Assembly (NCBI GenBank): GCA_002439085.1
Contig: DJSW01000012.1
Span: 13,668-77,667, forward strand
DNA length: 64,000 nt
Direction: 5' to 3'
DNA from: Alphaproteobacteria bacterium UBA6324
Lineage (GTDB): Bacteria > Pseudomonadota > Alphaproteobacteria > CAAGCB01 > CAG-977
The position numbers were made by a program, and so were the translations under genes. The notes under the pieces are model-generated. The model was not told the DNA's origin, made no database searches, and worked only from the letters and a program-made list of their open reading frames with translations. Shown here in pieces: positions 23,874-33,114 of the stretch. Numbering within the stretch: position 1 is the first letter of the stretch; the number at the start of each line of letters is the position of its first letter.

Positions 23874-24818
23874 TTAATGCGGGTAGGCGGCGCGTTTCAG
23901 GCGGTCGTTGATCGCCAGCCCAAGGCCGTATGTCGGCACAGGCATGACGGCGATGCCCGTGTATTTCGGATCGTCCAGCCGACGCATATAGGCGAACAGG
24001 TGCGCCGCGGCTTCTTTCACGTCGCCCGACGGGCTGAGGTTCAGTGTCGCGTTTTCTGCAGATCCGAAGGCCAGAAACGCTTCACCTTCCTCCGGTTTGT
24101 CCGCGTTCAACCGCACGGGCAGGCGCGGCGCGTAATGCGACAGCAACTGGCCGGGGGAACGCGGGGCTTTCGGATCGGATTCGGGGCGGCGCAAAGGTTT
24201 GCCGATCACCGATTCGATTTCCTCGACGCCGACGCCGCCCGCACGCAACAAAGCGGGCGTATCGTCGCCCGACACGTCCAAAATGGTGGATTCCACACCG
24301 ACCGCGCACGCGCCGCCGTCCAAAATCAGCGGGATTTTATTGCCCAGCCCTTGCGCGACGTGTTCCGCCGTCGTCGGGCTGACCGTTCCTGAAATGTTGG
24401 CACTGGGCGCGGCAACGGGGCGTCCGAACGCCGCCAGCATTTTTCGCGCGTCGGGGTGGACGGGAAAGCGCACGCCCACCGTGTCCAGTCCCGCGCTGAC
24501 CAAATGGGAAATCGGGCTGTCGGACGTTTTTTTCATGACCATGGTCAGCGGCCCCGGCCAGAACTTTTCCGCCAGCTTTTTGGCGACGGGCGACATCACG
24601 GCGAACCGTTCCACCCATGAAATGTCGGCGATGTGGGCGATCAGGGGATTGAACTGCGGCCGCCCCTTTGTTTCAAAAATCGACGCGACGGCCAAATCGT
24701 TCGCGGCGTCCGCGCCTAATCCATAGACGGTTTCCGTCGGGAAAGCGACCAACCGCCCCTCGTTCAACAACTTCGCCGCCAACGCGATGCTTTGCGGCGT
24801 CACCTTTTCAACCGTCAT
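23874..24818 (-). CDS. tsaC: L-threonylcarbamoyladenylate synthase (Sua5/YrdC)
   Basis: The 314-residue Sua5-type enzyme makes threonylcarbamoyl-AMP for the t6A37 modification of ANN-decoding tRNAs. The YrdC domain (1-200) shows AFPTETVYGLGADA, ETKGRPQFNPLIAHI, and the PSANISG segment. The C-terminal Sua5 domain begins after a linker with RSPGQLLSHYAPR, the element that closes the active site. It starts three bases after the stop of the ZntB-like gene, in one transcript. Confidence 0.94.
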   Translation of the reverse strand: MTVEKVTPQSIALAAKLLNEGRLVAFPTETVYGLGADAANDLAVASIFETKGRPQFNPLIAHIADISWVERFAVMSPVAKKLAEKFWPGPLTMVMKKTSDSPISHLVSAGLDTVGVRFPVHPDARKMLAAFGRPVAAPSANISGTVSPTTAEHVAQGLGNKIPLILDGGACAVGVESTILDVSGDDTPALLRAGGVGVEEIESVIGKPLRRPESDPKAPRSPGQLLSHYAPRLPVRLNADKPEEGEAFLAFGSAENATLNLSPSGDVKEAAAHLFAYMRRLDDPKYTGIAVMPVPTYGLGLAINDRLKRAAYPH

Positions 24819-24821
24819 AGC

Positions 24822-25814
24822 TTAATACCACTTCATTCTTTTCAACAAAAAGGCCAGAAACAGCCCCAAAAACAACAAAGCCCCCGTCGCGATCAGAAAA
24901 CCGTTTTCCCCCGTCGCCAGCGGGATGCCGCCGACGTTCATGCCGAACAGCCCCGTGATAAAGGTCAGCGGCACGAAAATCGCCGCCAAAACGGACAGCA
25001 TATACATATTTTCCTGCGTCTGTTCGCGCACGCGGTTGGACAGTTCGTCCATATTGATCATCGCGCGTTCGCGCAGGGAATCGATGTCTTCGATGATCCT
25101 TAGCATCCGGTTGGCGTTTTCGCGCAACTGATAACGGTTGTCCGCGCTCAGCCACGGCATGATTTGGCGCGGCAGAACGTCCATCGCGTCGCGCTGGGGG
25201 TACAGATAGCGCCGCATTTCGGTCAAGTTGCGTCGGGCTTCGGACAGCTTGGGCATAAATTCGCCCTCTTCGTCCTCCACCTCGTCGATGATTTTGTCCT
25301 CGACATCGTCAATGACGACTTCGACGCCGGAAACAACCTCGACGATCTTGTCCAAAGTGAACGTGCAGATTTCATCCAACAGTTCGCCGACGGTTTTCGA
25401 CCCGACGCCGGTGTTGAATTCGCGTTCCATCGCGGTCAGGAAATTCATCGGCGTTTCGCGCAACGTGATGATCCGGTCGGTTTCACACCAAATGCGCAGG
25501 GGGATCATGTCGTCGGGTTCTTCGCCGGGGTTCAGGTTGATCGCGCGCAAAAACAGCATCAGCTTGTCCCCGAACGCCAGACATCGGGGGCGGTCTTCCT
25601 CTTCTTCGGTCAGGCTTTCCAGCGCCATCGGGTTGATGTTGCCGCGGTTTTCCAGAAAATCGCGCGTTTCGGGACGCTCCATATCCAGATGCAGCCACAA
25701 AATGCCCTGTTCCGGCGTCCAGTTTTCGGTTTCTTCGACGCTCAGGTGGCGCGCGCCGCCTTTGCCGTCCAACAGCAGCGAAAACAGCATCCAATCGTTG
25801 TTTTGTTCAGACAT
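24822..25814 (-). CDS. zntB: CorA/ZntB family divalent cation transporter
   Basis: The 330-residue protein has a large cytoplasmic N-domain with a long stalk helix and two C-terminal membrane helices. The loop between them reads GMNVGGIP, the ZntB variant of the CorA GMN motif, which favours zinc over magnesium. The C-terminal tail LLKRMKWY is basic as in the family. The start was placed at the ATG after GGGGAG; the longer frame lacks support. It is cotranscribed with tsaC. Confidence 0.87.
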   Translation of the reverse strand: MSEQNNDWMLFSLLLDGKGGARHLSVEETENWTPEQGILWLHLDMERPETRDFLENRGNINPMALESLTEEEEDRPRCLAFGDKLMLFLRAINLNPGEEPDDMIPLRIWCETDRIITLRETPMNFLTAMEREFNTGVGSKTVGELLDEICTFTLDKIVEVVSGVEVVIDDVEDKIIDEVEDEEGEFMPKLSEARRNLTEMRRYLYPQRDAMDVLPRQIMPWLSADNRYQLRENANRMLRIIEDIDSLRERAMINMDELSNRVREQTQENMYMLSVLAAIFVPLTFITGLFGMNVGGIPLATGENGFLIATGALLFLGLFLAFLLKRMKWY

Positions 25815-25915
25815 ACCCGCGTACTCCCCTTTCCAACGGGTTCTTTGTACCAAACTTTGGCCGGAAATGCACCAGATTTAATCCGCCGGACGCCAAAATA
25901 TTCTGCCGCTTCCTC

Positions 25916-25943
25916 TTGCTTTCCCCGCCCGCCCGTGTATGAT
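25916..25943 (+). promoter_or_regulatory. Promoter of pepA
   Basis: TTGCTT (25916-25921) and TATGAT (25938-25943) are 16 bases apart, 34 bases before the pepA start. Confidence 0.65.
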
Positions 25944-25977
25944 GAACCCAGTATGTTTTTTTCAAACGGGGATTTTT

Positions 25978-27447
25978 ATGGATATTCTATTCAGAAAAAA
26001 CGAAATTTCCGGCGACACCGCGCTGATCGTCGGCGTTTATGAGGATCTGGCTCTGTCCAAAACGGCCAAGAAAATCGACGAACAGGTGAAAGGGTCGCTG
26101 GCGAAGGCTTTGAAAATCGCCGGTTTTTCCGGCAAGGCAGGCGATCTGTACGATTTCGTCGCGCTGGATTCCCTGCCGGTCAAACGGCTGGTTTGCGTCG
26201 GTTTGGGCAAGAAAAGCGCCGTTGACGAACTGGCGGCGCAGCAAATCGGGGCGCGCGCCGCGAACGCGTTGCTGACCAGCGGGGAAACGACGGTGGCTTT
26301 CGCCGTTGACGACCTGCCCGCCGCTCCCGTCGGTTTCGGGGCGAAAATCGCGTCCTACCGCTTTACCAAGCATAAAACGGTTTTCAAAAAGCCCGTCACC
26401 GTTAAGGAATTCCATATTATGACGGACAAGGCGCAGATCGCCCAAAGCCGCTATGAACCCTACTTCGCCGTCGCCAAAGGCATCCATACCGCGCGCGATC
26501 TGGTCAACGAACCGGCCAACGCCGTCACGCCGGTCGCGTTCGCCAAACGGGCGGAGGAATTGCAGAAATACGGGCTGATGACGGAAATCTACACGCCCGA
26601 CCAGCTGCGCGCCAAAGGGTTGAACATGATGCTGGGCGTGGCGCAGGGATCGGTCAATCCGCCGCGTCTGGTCGTCGTGCAGTGGCGCGGATGCCCGAAC
26701 GACAAAAACACGCACGTCGTTCTGGTCGGCAAGGGCGTCACGTTCGATTCCGGCGGCATCAGCCTGAAACCCGCCAAGGGCATGGAGGATATGAAAGAGG
26801 ATCTGGCCGGCGCGGCGACCGCTTTGGGCACGCTGCAGACTTTGGCGATGCGCAAGGCGAAAGTCAACGCCGCCGCCGTCATGGCGATGGTCGAAAACCT
26901 GCCGTCCGGCACGGCGCAGCGCCCCGGCGACATCGTCAAATCCCTGTCGGGCATCACGGTCGAAGTCGTGAACACGGACGCCGAGGGGCGCTTGATTCTG
27001 GGCGACGCGCTGTGGTACGCGCAAGAACGGTTCAAAGCCCCCGTCGTCATTGATCTGGCCACGCTGACGGGCGCGATCGTCGTCGCTTTGGGCACGCGGT
27101 ACGCCGGTCTGTTCACCAACAGCGACGAACTGGGCGCGCGGCTGGAAAAAGCGGCGGCGGACAGCGGCGAAAAGGTTTGGCGGATGCCTATGGATGACGA
27201 ATTCGACGAACAAATCGAATCCGACATCGCCGACATCCGCAACACGTCCAGCGCGGGACGCGCGGGCGGCAGCATCACCGCGGCGGCGTTTTTGAAACGC
27301 TTTGTCATGCCGGAAACGAAATGGGCGCATTTGGACATCGCGGGCGTCGCGCTGCAGGAAAAAAACACGCCCCTGACGCCGAAAGGCGGTTCGGGATACG
27401 GCGTTCGCCTGTTGAACCGGTACATTCAGGACAATCTGGAAAAATAA
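25978..27447 (+). CDS. pepA: Cytosol (leucyl) aminopeptidase PepA
   Basis: The 489-residue M17 enzyme removes N-terminal residues and forms a hexamer. The two-metal site is intact: VGKGVTFDSGGISLKP carries the Lys and Asp, and NTDAEGRLILGDAL is the family signature. The N-terminal domain is of normal size. An in-frame ATG 39 bases upstream lies inside the promoter; GGGGA before 25978 supports this start. In some bacteria PepA also binds DNA, which cannot be judged here. A terminator follows. Confidence 0.95.
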   Translation: MDILFRKNEISGDTALIVGVYEDLALSKTAKKIDEQVKGSLAKALKIAGFSGKAGDLYDFVALDSLPVKRLVCVGLGKKSAVDELAAQQIGARAANALLTSGETTVAFAVDDLPAAPVGFGAKIASYRFTKHKTVFKKPVTVKEFHIMTDKAQIAQSRYEPYFAVAKGIHTARDLVNEPANAVTPVAFAKRAEELQKYGLMTEIYTPDQLRAKGLNMMLGVAQGSVNPPRLVVVQWRGCPNDKNTHVVLVGKGVTFDSGGISLKPAKGMEDMKEDLAGAATALGTLQTLAMRKAKVNAAAVMAMVENLPSGTAQRPGDIVKSLSGITVEVVNTDAEGRLILGDALWYAQERFKAPVVIDLATLTGAIVVALGTRYAGLFTNSDELGARLEKAAADSGEKVWRMPMDDEFDEQIESDIADIRNTSSAGRAGGSITAAAFLKRFVMPETKWAHLDIAGVALQEKNTPLTPKGGSGYGVRLLNRYIQDNLEK

Positions 27448-27455
27448 CAAACATC

Positions 27456-27484
27456 AAAGGCGGTTTCAATGAAACCGCCTTTTC
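27456..27484 (+). terminator. Intrinsic terminator after pepA
   Basis: AAAGGCGGTTTC pairs with GAAACCGCCTTT around a tiny loop, with a T run. Confidence 0.92.
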
Positions 27485-27538
27485 CGTGTTTTGAAAAATT
27501 TGCGTCGGGCGCGGCGGCGGAGTTGTCCGTTTAAACCT

Positions 27539-27567
27539 TTGACCCGCGCGGGGTTTGGTGTTATCCT
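27539..27567 (+). promoter_or_regulatory. Promoter of the MsbA-like gene
   Basis: TTGACC (27539-27544) and TATCCT (27562-27567) are 17 bases apart, with the start codon 31 bases later. Confidence 0.75.
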
Positions 27568-27597
27568 GCCCCGTCTTTATTTATATGTGGGGCTGAA

Positions 27598-29382
27598 ATG
27601 GCTTTTGTCAAAAAGAACAAGGATCTGCCGGCGCTGACCAAAGACAGCGTGCGGATGTATAAACGCGTTTGGAACACCTACATCGCGCAGAAATGGCGTT
27701 GGTTGGTTCTGGCCGTTTTGCTGATGTTGATCGCGGCCAGTTTCGACGCGTTGCTGGTGCGTCAGCTGAAGCCCATTTTCGACGAAGTGTTCATTGACAA
27801 AAACCGCGCGTCTTTGGGGACGATCGGATTGACGATTCTGGTGCTTTATTTCCTCAAGGGCGTGTTCAGCTATTCCCAGTCGCTGGTGATGACAAAGCTG
27901 TCCATCCGCGTCATCGCCGATATGCAGCGCGACGTGTTCAAACGTTTGATGCGTATGGACATCGCGTTTTACCAAGCCCATTCCACCGGCGAGATTTTGA
28001 CGCGTTTCACATCCGATGTCGGCATGGTCAAGGACGCCGTTTTGAACAGCCTGACCACGTTTGTCAAAGATTCGGCGTCGGTCGTTTTTCTGGTCGTTTT
28101 GATGTTTTTTCAATCGTTTGAAATGGCTTGCGTCGTGTTTTTTGTGTTTCCTTTGGGCATTTATCCCGTCGCCGTTTGCGGCCGTAAAATGCGCAAGAAA
28201 ACCAAGAAGAATCAAGAGGCCGGCGAGGACTTTTTCAATTTGGTGACGCAGAGTTTCAAAGGCATCAAAATCGTCAAATCCTATTGCACCGAGGATAAGG
28301 AATATGAAGAGCTGGACCGCATGATCGTCAAAATGAACAAGCTGTCGTTTTCCATGGCCTGTCTGCACGCTTTGCAAAGCCCGCTGATGGAGTTTTTCGG
28401 CGGCATCGCCATGGCGGCGACGCTGGGATACGGCGGGTACCAGATCATGCAGGGCAACATGAGCCCCGGCAATTTCATGGTGTTTTTGCTGGCGATCGTC
28501 GCGGCGTACAAACCGATGAAAAACGTCGCCGGTTTGCATATGCGGATGCAAATGGGCGTCGCCAGTATGCAGCGTCTGTTTTCCATGCTGGACATCGAAC
28601 CGACGATCAAAAACGCTCCGGACGCCAAGGATCTGGTCGTGTCCAAAGGGCGGATCGAAATCCGGAACGTCAGCTTTTCCTATGACGGCGAACGCGAGGT
28701 TCTGCACGACGTTTCCGTGACGGTCGAACCGGATCAGACGGTCGCTCTGGTTGGGCATTCGGGGTCGGGCAAATCGACGCTGATCAATTTCATGCCGCGG
28801 TTTTACGATCCCGACCGCGGCCGCATCCTGATCGACGGGCAGGACATCCGCGACGTGACGCTGGAAAGCCTGCGCCGGCAAACCGCCTATGTGTCGCAGG
28901 ATGTCATCCTGTTCAACGACACGATTAAAAACAACATCCGCTACGGCACGCCCGACGCCACGGACGAAGAGGTCGTCGCTGCCGCCAAAGCCGCCGCGGC
29001 CGACACGTTCATCCGCCAGATGGACGACGGATACGACACCGTTTTGGGCGAACAGGGATCGGGGTTGTCCGGCGGGCAGCGCCAGATGATTTCCATCGCG
29101 CGCGCGATGTTGAAAAACGCGCCGATCCTGTTGTTGGACGAAGCGACTTCCGCGCTGGATTCTCAATCCGAAAAAATCGTTCAGGATTCGCTGGAGGTTT
29201 TGATGAAAGGGCGCACGTCGCTGGTGATCGCGCACCGTCTGTCCACGATCATCAACGCCGACCGGATCTATGTGTTCAACGAAGGGCGGATCGACGATTC
29301 CGGCACGCACGAAGAGCTGTTGTCGCACAATGGCATTTACGCGCAACTATACAAGATCCAATTTATGAAAAAGGATCAATAA
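27598..29382 (+). CDS. msbA: MsbA-like lipid A / lipid exporter ABC protein
   Basis: The 594-residue half-transporter has a six-helix membrane domain (about 35-330) followed by an ATPase domain with Walker A GHSGSGKST, signature LSGGQRQ, Walker B ILLLDEATSALD, and the H-loop in VIAHRLS. The domain order and length fit MsbA and related lipid flippases that work as homodimers. Substrate cannot be fixed from sequence. It is alone between its own promoter and terminator. Confidence 0.88.
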   Translation: MAFVKKNKDLPALTKDSVRMYKRVWNTYIAQKWRWLVLAVLLMLIAASFDALLVRQLKPIFDEVFIDKNRASLGTIGLTILVLYFLKGVFSYSQSLVMTKLSIRVIADMQRDVFKRLMRMDIAFYQAHSTGEILTRFTSDVGMVKDAVLNSLTTFVKDSASVVFLVVLMFFQSFEMACVVFFVFPLGIYPVAVCGRKMRKKTKKNQEAGEDFFNLVTQSFKGIKIVKSYCTEDKEYEELDRMIVKMNKLSFSMACLHALQSPLMEFFGGIAMAATLGYGGYQIMQGNMSPGNFMVFLLAIVAAYKPMKNVAGLHMRMQMGVASMQRLFSMLDIEPTIKNAPDAKDLVVSKGRIEIRNVSFSYDGEREVLHDVSVTVEPDQTVALVGHSGSGKSTLINFMPRFYDPDRGRILIDGQDIRDVTLESLRRQTAYVSQDVILFNDTIKNNIRYGTPDATDEEVVAAAKAAAADTFIRQMDDGYDTVLGEQGSGLSGGQRQMISIARAMLKNAPILLLDEATSALDSQSEKIVQDSLEVLMKGRTSLVIAHRLSTIINADRIYVFNEGRIDDSGTHEELLSHNGIYAQLYKIQFMKKDQ

Positions 29383-29425
29383 CCTTTTCCGTCAAACGGG
29401 CGGACAATGAAAAAGAAGCCATGAA

Positions 29426-29460
29426 AAAGGCCGGTCAGGATCGCCCCGCCGGCCTTTCGA
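29426..29460. terminator. Terminator between the MsbA-like gene and the threonine-synthase-like gene
   Basis: AAAGGCCGG pairs with CCGGCCTTT around a 14-base loop, between convergent genes. Confidence 0.85.
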
Positions 29461-29474
29461 TTGTTTAAAGCCCG

Positions 29475-31013
29475 TCACTTGGCCAGTTTGGAAACGTCAT
29501 CGTCGGCGTTCAATGTGAAGATCCGGCTTTGAACGGCGGGCAGACCGCATTTACGCAATCCGGCACCCGTGAAAATGATGCCGCAGCGTTCGCCCTGCTG
29601 CACCAGCTTGCTTTTGACCAGACGGCGCAGGCCGGCCAATCCGGAGCTGCCGTACGCGGACACGTCAACGCCCGTGTTTTCGCGCGCCAGTTCGTTGGCT
29701 TTTTTCAATTCGTCGTCGTCAACGATCAAAGGCAGGCCGCCGGAAACGATCATGCTGCGCACGACCTCCAATCCGTCGTAGGTCGTCGTGCCCGCGGCGT
29801 TCTTTCCGTCCAAAACCCACGGTCTGAAGTATTCGTTGCGGTTTTTGCCGACTTTGGCAAAGACGGATTCCAGATCGTCGCTGATTTTCGGATACATTTC
29901 GGCGATCAGTCCGGCCGTCATTTTGATTTGTCCCAAGTTGTTTTCCAGCAGGGATTTTGCGTCGAAACTGCTTTCCAGCAACATGGCCAGTTCCGGCGGC
30001 AAAGTGACGACGCCGTCGCGTCCCAATTCGCGCAATACAAGAAAATAGCTTTGCGCCAACGGATAGCAGGCCGATGTTTGGCAGGTGTAAAAACGCGGCA
30101 GTTTGCGGATGATGTCCAAACGTTTGAACAGCGCGTTCGCCGACGACACCGCGTTGGCCAATCCGCCGCCGCCGACCTGAACGACCTGCGCGTCCAACGG
30201 CGCGTCGATCGTGTATTGGTTGAACAAAAATTCGTATTCCAACGTTTCCGCCCCTTCGACCGCCGACCAGATATCCGTGCCATAGGGCGTGAACGGCGTC
30301 CAGCCGAACTTTTCGACGGCTTCGCGATAGCGCGCGCGGCACGGTTCGTCCGCGTCGTCGCGGTCGGCACCGGCGACTTTGACAACGTTCGTTCCCAGAT
30401 TCGTCATCATGGCGACATCGTCGTCGTCGATGTTTTCGGGAACGAAAGCGTACAGCGTGTATCCCGCCGCGCCCGCGACTGCCGCCGCGCCCAACGCCGC
30501 GTCGCCGCAGGAATAAACGGCCAGCGTTTTCTTTTCCGCCGGATTGTCCGAAATTTCGCGCAAGGTTTCCAGATGCATGATGACGCCGGCCAAATGGCGG
30601 GATTCGTGCGATCCGGTCAGCTGCAGGGTTTCGTTTTTCACGAACAGGGAACCTTTAGGCAGGTCAACCGCCTGCGCCAGATCGTCGGCCTGGATTTCGG
30701 GCGTGCGGACGAATCCGCGTCCGGTCGTACGTTCGCAAGCGTCGGACAAAGCCAGAACGCGTTCGACCCACCATGTCGCTTTGCCGTGCAGGGCGGCCAG
30801 CTGGTAACTGGCCATAAATTCGCGAAAAACGCTGAACGACAGTTTGTTGTCATTCCAGCGTTTCGTCAAAGTCGTCGGAAAAACGCGCGCCAATTCCGCC
30901 GTGTTTTCCCGTTTGATCAGCGGATGGATGCCATTTTCGGTGCTTTCGGGGCAGAACGGTTCTGTCGTTTCCAGCGGATATTCCTTGCCGCAAACCGGAC
31001 AATACAGTTGCAT
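29475..31013 (-). CDS. Threonine synthase-like PLP-fold protein lacking the PLP lysine
   Basis: This 512-residue protein has an N-terminal zinc-ribbon-like CPVCG...FCP (residues 5-22), then a fold type II domain of the threonine synthase group. At the place where relatives have TGS(F/H)K with the PLP lysine, it reads TGSHESRH with Glu137. The SSGN loop that contacts the PLP ring reads SCGD (168-171). The phosphate loop GGGG (281-284) remains. Two key cofactor contacts are therefore changed, so it may not bind PLP covalently. It could be a pseudoenzyme or have a new activity. It is monocistronic and divergent from nothing nearby. Confidence 0.75.
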   Translation of the reverse strand: MQLYCPVCGKEYPLETTEPFCPESTENGIHPLIKRENTAELARVFPTTLTKRWNDNKLSFSVFREFMASYQLAALHGKATWWVERVLALSDACERTTGRGFVRTPEIQADDLAQAVDLPKGSLFVKNETLQLTGSHESRHLAGVIMHLETLREISDNPAEKKTLAVYSCGDAALGAAAVAGAAGYTLYAFVPENIDDDDVAMMTNLGTNVVKVAGADRDDADEPCRARYREAVEKFGWTPFTPYGTDIWSAVEGAETLEYEFLFNQYTIDAPLDAQVVQVGGGGLANAVSSANALFKRLDIIRKLPRFYTCQTSACYPLAQSYFLVLRELGRDGVVTLPPELAMLLESSFDAKSLLENNLGQIKMTAGLIAEMYPKISDDLESVFAKVGKNRNEYFRPWVLDGKNAAGTTTYDGLEVVRSMIVSGGLPLIVDDDELKKANELARENTGVDVSAYGSSGLAGLRRLVKSKLVQQGERCGIIFTGAGLRKCGLPAVQSRIFTLNADDDVSKLAK

Positions 31014-31132
31014 CTTGTCAAAAATCCTTCTTCAAGTCCTTTTACCTGAAACACACTATACTGTTTTTTCGCGGAATATAAAGTGTTTTTTGAAACGCGA
31101 AAGCGCGCGAACCGTTGTTTGCGTCCCTTGTT

Positions 31133-31543
31133 TCATTCTTCCGCGGCGGGCAATTCGCCCTTTGCGCCGGCCAGCAGGACGGCTTCGCGTTCGATGATCG
31201 CCATCATGTGTTTCAGCGCGGCGTAGTAATCCCCGCCCAGAATGTCAAGGTTCAGTTCGTCGATCATGGGGGCGAAGCTGGGCGCGGCCTGAACGATTTC
31301 GTTGATGCGGGCGAAATATTCGGGGTGCAGGACTTTCGGGTCTTTGGCCAGATACATTTCCTGCAAAACGTAATAGACTTTTTTGCACGGCGTGTCCGCC
31401 TCTTTTTCCGTCAGGACGTATTTTTCGCGCAAAATGGGGACGTTCCCTTCAATGAACAGCTTGACGCGTTCCTTGTCGTTCGTGATCAGCGCGTTTCCGA
31501 CGATCAAACGTTCCCCCGGTTTCAATTCGATTTTCAAAGGCAT
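31133..31543 (-). CDS. flbT: Flagellin synthesis regulator FlbT
   Basis: The 136-residue protein matches FlbT, which binds flagellin mRNA and limits its translation until the hook is complete. Typical segments are LKIELKPGERLIVGNALI, then NVPILREKYVL, and CKKVYYVLQEMYL. It lies just 16 bases downstream of the flagellin gene. The usual partner flaF, which opposes FlbT, is not adjacent. FlbT is largely restricted to alphaproteobacteria. Confidence 0.93.
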   Translation of the reverse strand: MPLKIELKPGERLIVGNALITNDKERVKLFIEGNVPILREKYVLTEKEADTPCKKVYYVLQEMYLAKDPKVLHPEYFARINEIVQAAPSFAPMIDELNLDILGGDYYAALKHMMAIIEREAVLLAGAKGELPAAEE

Positions 31544-31559
31544 AGGCGTTCCTTACAGT

Positions 31560-32993
31560 TTAAAAAAGCGACAGTACGCTGGATTCAATATCCAATGTAA
31601 TACTGATCACCTGATTTACCAATTCTTTTTGCGTTTCGATCGCCAAAAGTTCGGCGGACACTTCGTTCAAATCGGCGCCGGTCAGCGTTTCCGCCCCCAG
31701 CGCGCTCGCCCCCGACAGCGCGTCCAAAAACGTTTCGCGCGATTGCACCATGGCAGACGCGCGTTCAAATTTGTCCGCCGCCCGCTGCGCCAGATTGAAA
31801 GCGCGTTCGATCGCGTCAAAGGCTTCCTGAATGTCGTTTTCGTCCGTCCAATCGTTCAACGCTTCGGGCAAGCCGAGCGACTGCGCGTCCAGTTTTACGC
31901 CGATGACGGTGCGGTAACTGTCTGCTTTTTCGTCGAAAATGGCGCGGATGGTGTCGCCCTCCAGCAAATTCAGGCCGTTGTAGGAACTGTCCGCCACGAT
32001 GCTGTTGATCTGCCGCAAAAGTTCGTTGTACCGGTCGGCGTAGGTTTTCGACGTGTTCATCCCGCCGTCGTCGCATCCGGCAAACCCGAACGATTTGGCC
32101 GTTTGCCCCGTCAAATCGGCGATGGACAGGTCGTCACCGTATATGGACGACACCTCGAAATACCCGTCGGGATTGACGCGGGCGGAAATGCCGTCGATTT
32201 CGGAAAAGGCCTGTTCCAAATCGTAAACCGTCCACCCGTCCTGCACGGTGATTTTATAGGTTTCGCCAAGGTCGAAGCCCAACGCTTCGGCCAGCGCGCC
32301 GTCCATCAAAATCGGGCTGCGGTCGGTGGAGGTCAGCGTCAGTTTCTGGTCCTTGATTTCAAAGGAAAAATTTTCGACGCCGCCCTGTTCCTTCACCTGA
32401 CCGAAAAAGTCGGTGACTTTCATATCTTCGTCAATGACTTTCAACGTAATCCAATCGCTGTCGCCGACCTTGATTTTCATTTCCTCGCCTTTGACGATGT
32501 TCAGGTCTTTCAGCGTCGTGTCCTTGTTCATCACAAAATCGGACGTTACGGTATCGGCGTCGCCCGTGCGGAAAACGATTTCGTCGCCAGCGTTGACGTT
32601 CGGCAGCTTGGACAGCGGTTCATCGGAATCCGTCGTGAAATTCTTGCCCGTCAGCGTCGCCAGATAGGCGCGGTTGTCCAGCGCGGAATTGGCCGCCGCT
32701 TTCGCCAGCGACAGCAGATCCGTGATCGCGTCGATGGATTTCGATGTCGCGTTCAGCGTCGAAACGATGTTCGACAGGCCGTCCATTACGCTTTGCAATC
32801 CGTCGGCGCGTTCCGACAGGCGCATATCTTTGCAATAAAGGATCGAATTGTCATAGGACGAATTGACTTTTTTCCCCGTCGTCAGTGCGACGGTGTTTTT
32901 GTCATGCATCGCCGTCAGCGATTTTGATTGCGACAACGATGTCGTCACGGTTTTCGTCGTCGGAATCGACAGGTTGTAGGGCATTGTTTTCAT
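31560..32993 (-). CDS. Flagellin
   Basis: The 477-residue protein has the flagellin ends. The N-terminal helix has TGKKVNSSYDNSILY and RLSERADGLQSVMDGLSN, and the C-terminal helix ends ISITLDIESSVLSLF. The central 250 residues form a variable surface region. The start follows AAGGAG; an upstream extension is not supported. The C-terminal helix pairing residues resemble flagellin more than FlgL. It is cotranscribed with flbT, which should feed back on its mRNA; the 5' leader of about 100 bases is AT-rich. Two Cys residues (in LYCKDM and AGCDDG) are unusual in flagellins. Confidence 0.88.
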   Translation of the reverse strand: MKTMPYNLSIPTTKTVTTSLSQSKSLTAMHDKNTVALTTGKKVNSSYDNSILYCKDMRLSERADGLQSVMDGLSNIVSTLNATSKSIDAITDLLSLAKAAANSALDNRAYLATLTGKNFTTDSDEPLSKLPNVNAGDEIVFRTGDADTVTSDFVMNKDTTLKDLNIVKGEEMKIKVGDSDWITLKVIDEDMKVTDFFGQVKEQGGVENFSFEIKDQKLTLTSTDRSPILMDGALAEALGFDLGETYKITVQDGWTVYDLEQAFSEIDGISARVNPDGYFEVSSIYGDDLSIADLTGQTAKSFGFAGCDDGGMNTSKTYADRYNELLRQINSIVADSSYNGLNLLEGDTIRAIFDEKADSYRTVIGVKLDAQSLGLPEALNDWTDENDIQEAFDAIERAFNLAQRAADKFERASAMVQSRETFLDALSGASALGAETLTGADLNEVSAELLAIETQKELVNQVISITLDIESSVLSLF

Positions 32994-33114
32994 TCGTGTT
33001 TCTCCTTTTCCCGACGGGGCGGCGGAATTCATTTTGTTTCAGATTAACATAAAAACGGCACTCTGAAAACAGGAAAAATATATACTTTTCAATGGATTAG
33101 TAGGCAGATTTTGC

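Noticed and set aside
27577..29346. A 589-codon open frame opposite the MsbA-like gene.
   Set aside because: His-, Arg- and Gln-rich antisense translation without motifs; the plus strand has a complete ABC exporter.
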